Assembly (NCBI GenBank): GCA_937880095.1
Contig: CALFLK010000007.1
Span: forward strand, 124,001 to 188,000
Origin: an uncultured Faecalibacterium sp.
GTDB lineage: Bacteria > Bacillota > Clostridia > Oscillospirales > Ruminococcaceae
Direction of reading: 5' to 3'
DNA: 64,000 nt
In this document: piece by piece, positions 62,199 to 64,000 of the stretch
Numbering within the stretch: position 1 is the stretch's first letter
How the letters are laid out: each line of letters begins with the position of its first letter
Translations under genes and position numbers: made by a program
Notes under the pieces: model-generated
The model's input: the letters and a program-made list of their open reading frames with translations, nothing else
The model's database searches: none
Told to the model about the DNA's origin: nothing

Positions 62199-64000
62199 CT
62201 ATGCCTGGAATGCATCCCACTGTGCGTCCTGTGCATACTGGTCCGCAGGGACACCCTTCATCTGTGCAATCACAGCATTCAGGCGTGCAATATCGTCTGC
62301 CGTTGCGTAAGCGACCAAAGCATCCTGTGCTGCCTGCAAAGCATCCTGTGTTGCCTGAATTTCTTCCTGTGCTGCATCTGCCTTATCCAGAACGGTCTTT
62401 GCTGCTTCCATCTTTTCGGTCAGCTGACTCCAGCTTTCCGGCGTGTAGGCATCCTGCTGCAATGCTGCACATGCATCATAGAGTGCCTGCAGGCTTTCCT
62501 TGGTAGCAAGCGTTACTTCGTCCACATAGAAATCATCCACCGCGTACTCTTTAATACCGCCGTTGCACTTGATTTCCACATAATAGTCATCATAGTTGCC
62601 CGTGGTAAAGTTCAGCTTGAGCGGCTGGTTCTTGCCCCAGCCATTCACAGCGGTGCATACCTGAGAAGCAACCACAGCATCTTCTGCGCCTGCCTCTACT
62701 GCCAGATCCGATTTTACCGAAACGGTAAAGACCTGTCCTGCGCTGCCTGCAATGTACTGCAGACCCAGTGCGTAGTCGGTGTTGGGCTTCAGGCGGAGAG
62801 TATGCGGCAATGTGCGCATATAGTCGCCCGCACGGGTCTTAAGCGAGAAGCGACCATTGATGGTATCGAAGGTGTGCGGTTTATTGGTTTCGGACAGGTG
62901 GCTGGTATCGGACTCGGTAGAAACGAACGGACCATAGCCCTCGGTCACTGCCTCAAAGTCCTCATAGAAGTCATGTCCCTTGGCATCAGACGGGGTGTGT
63001 TCCACAACACGCACGTCGTCCCAGTTTACATAGGATTTTTCACCAGTTGCCTGCGTGCTGGTCAGTGCCAAAGTTACACTGCCGGAAGCCGGAGCGGTGA
63101 ACTCAACCCAGATACGCTGCAGATTGCGCTTGTATTTATCGGTATGATGGATACCATACTGCACATTGCTGCGATTCATATGGTTGCTTGCCAGCTCGGT
63201 CTCTCCATCTCGTACCGTGATGGTTGCAGTCTTGCCGTTTACCTCTGCCCAGACAGAAGCCTGATAACTCTTGCTGGGTGTCAGGCCGAAAATGACCTGC
63301 TCAGCAGAGCCATCCTGTGCGCCGCTCATCACCAGATAGGTATTGCCATGGCTGTTGTTCTCAAACGTGCTGTTGGTAGCAGTCCAACCATAGCCTTCGG
63401 TGTGGCTATCGAAGCCAGCATCCTTTACAAATCCGCCCTGACCCCAACCATAACCGGTCAGGCTACCGGTGTTCTCTACCTTTGCATCGCCCTTGTAGAT
63501 GACGTATGCGGTGTTTGCCTCAGCAGGAATGGTTACCTTTCCACCTTCAACAGCAATCTCACGCATTTCTGTACGGCCCATATCCGTCAGCTTGAATACC
63601 TTGACCGAAGTCTGACCGTCAAAGCAAACCGGCAGGGTCCAAGTGGTTTCGCCCTTTGCAGGGTTCCAGTGGTAAATCTTCTCCACACCGTCTACGGTAT
63701 ACGGAATGAAAATCTTATCACCGCGGGCAACCTCACGGCCGTCCAGCGTGATGACGTTGGTGTTGCCTTCCATCTTGGTCACAACATTCATATTCTGACC
63801 CAAGACAACTTCATTTGCATTTTCCCAACGCATAATCGGATACTGGGTCAGGAAACGGTTGGGCAGAACTTTGGTAAAGAAGTGCTGCTGTGCTGCATAA
63901 TAGTCCGATGCGTTCTGCCAGCCATTGATACCCGCCACACGGCTGGTACCACGGAACAGACCCACATACCAAAGATATCCTGATACTGGTTGTTGACAAA
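62199..64000 (-). CDS. GH101 endo-alpha-N-acetylgalactosaminidase, 5' end beyond window, ended early by TAG
   Basis: The frame is open from the right edge (the catalytic barrel lies beyond it) to TAG at 62199. Visible parts are the post-barrel segment GLFRGTSRVAGINGWQN, FFTKVLPNRFLTQYPIMRWEN, a beta domain (VTIPAEANTAYVIYKGD), two galactose-binding-like modules (GYGWGQGGFVKDAGFDSHTEG region and the FYEDFEAVTEGYGPF region) and helical FIVAR-type units. This order is that of GH101 enzymes, which release Gal-beta1,3-GalNAc from Ser/Thr in mucin. At the extreme edge another frame reads NNQYQDIFGM, which looks native, so a frame shift near 63965 is possible. Confidence 0.75.
   Translation of the reverse strand, partial: CQQPVSGYLWYVGLFRGTSRVAGINGWQNASDYYAAQQHFFTKVLPNRFLTQYPIMRWENANEVVLGQNMNVVTKMEGNTNVITLDGREVARGDKIFIPYTVDGVEKIYHWNPAKGETTWTLPVCFDGQTSVKVFKLTDMGRTEMREIAVEGGKVTIPAEANTAYVIYKGDAKVENTGSLTGYGWGQGGFVKDAGFDSHTEGYGWTATNSTFENNSHGNTYLVMSGAQDGSAEQVIFGLTPSKSYQASVWAEVNGKTATITVRDGETELASNHMNRSNVQYGIHHTDKYKRNLQRIWVEFTAPASGSVTLALTSTQATGEKSYVNWDDVRVVEHTPSDAKGHDFYEDFEAVTEGYGPFVSTESDTSHLSETNKPHTFDTINGRFSLKTRAGDYMRTLPHTLRLKPNTDYALGLQYIAGSAGQVFTVSVKSDLAVEAGAEDAVVASQVCTAVNGWGKNQPLKLNFTTGNYDDYYVEIKCNGGIKEYAVDDFYVDEVTLATKESLQALYDACAALQQDAYTPESWSQLTEKMEAAKTVLDKADAAQEEIQATQDALQAAQDALVAYATADDIARLNAVIAQMKGVPADQYAQDAQWDAFQA

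Noticed and set aside
60864..63983. Plus-strand frame of 1039 codons opposite GH101
   Set aside because: Antisense shadow that also covers the terminator; no start signals.

Overview
The window looks like a chromosomal segment of a gut-dwelling Gram-positive anaerobe of the Clostridia, probably Oscillospiraceae-like. The evidence is AGGAGG-type ribosome binding sites, intermediate GC, many secreted proteins ending in a clostridial-type sortase signal (xPxTGD plus a membrane segment and basic tail), NEAT and Shp heme-binding surface proteins, and a VanR/VanS-like pair. No genus can be fixed from the sequence alone. Almost every gene is on the minus strand.

Layout. 1-8250: a molybdate/tungstate-type ABC transporter fragment (DUF364, modB, a shortened modA), an LPG-synthase-TM flippase-like protein, an AraC regulator divergent from a dicarboxylate/glutamate symporter, a LysR regulator convergent with a two-gene chromate transporter, and a broken DUF3953 gene. 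8307-14806: a complete four-gene Wadjet (JetABCD) plasmid-defence operon with GTGA overlaps between jetB/jetC and jetC/jetD. 15007-22055: a heme-acquisition operon (small anchored protein, two NEAT proteins, an Shp-type heme protein, a binding lipoprotein, FecCD permease, FecE ATPase) headed by three GTTAGC-type palindromes. 22484-23524: M42 aminopeptidase. 23741-29056: surface GH84 hexosaminidase. 29334-33770: sodium-dependent (NSS) transporter, C39-like peptidase, VanS/VanR-like pair. 33975-37188: a BlaI/M56 operon with a clear BlaI-type operator, a membrane protein and a thioredoxin. 37402-39837: domain-permuted GH3. 40112-45727: surface GH20. 47107-52290: surface GH29 fucosidase. 52880-59668: giant subtilase. 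60894-64000: GH101 endo-alpha-N-acetylgalactosaminidase, running off the right edge. Two identical tRNA-Pro(GGG) genes with the same terminator bracket the fucosidase and the protease.

Together GH101, GH29, GH20, GH84 and the cell-wall protease form a mucin/host-glycoprotein degradation set at the cell surface. The NEAT/Shp proteins would pass heme from the surface to an ABC importer. The GH3 has no signal peptide and would act inside the cell.

Several genes are broken: in-frame stops in the FecCD permease, M56 sensor, subtilase and GH101; frameshifts in DUF3953, the NEAT protein, the binding lipoprotein and M56; an apparent in-frame deletion in modA; and a mutated sortase motif in the fucosidase. 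Three of the frameshifts are one-base contractions of A or T runs, and most stops can be restored by a G:C to A:T reversal. Long-read assembly error or true decay could both give this pattern, and the sequence alone cannot separate them. I found no CRISPR array, insertion sequence, prophage or rRNA gene. The best-defined complete system is the known Wadjet system. The least explained are the atypical NEAT domains with their operator array, and the protease that carries both a dockerin and a cohesin-like domain.
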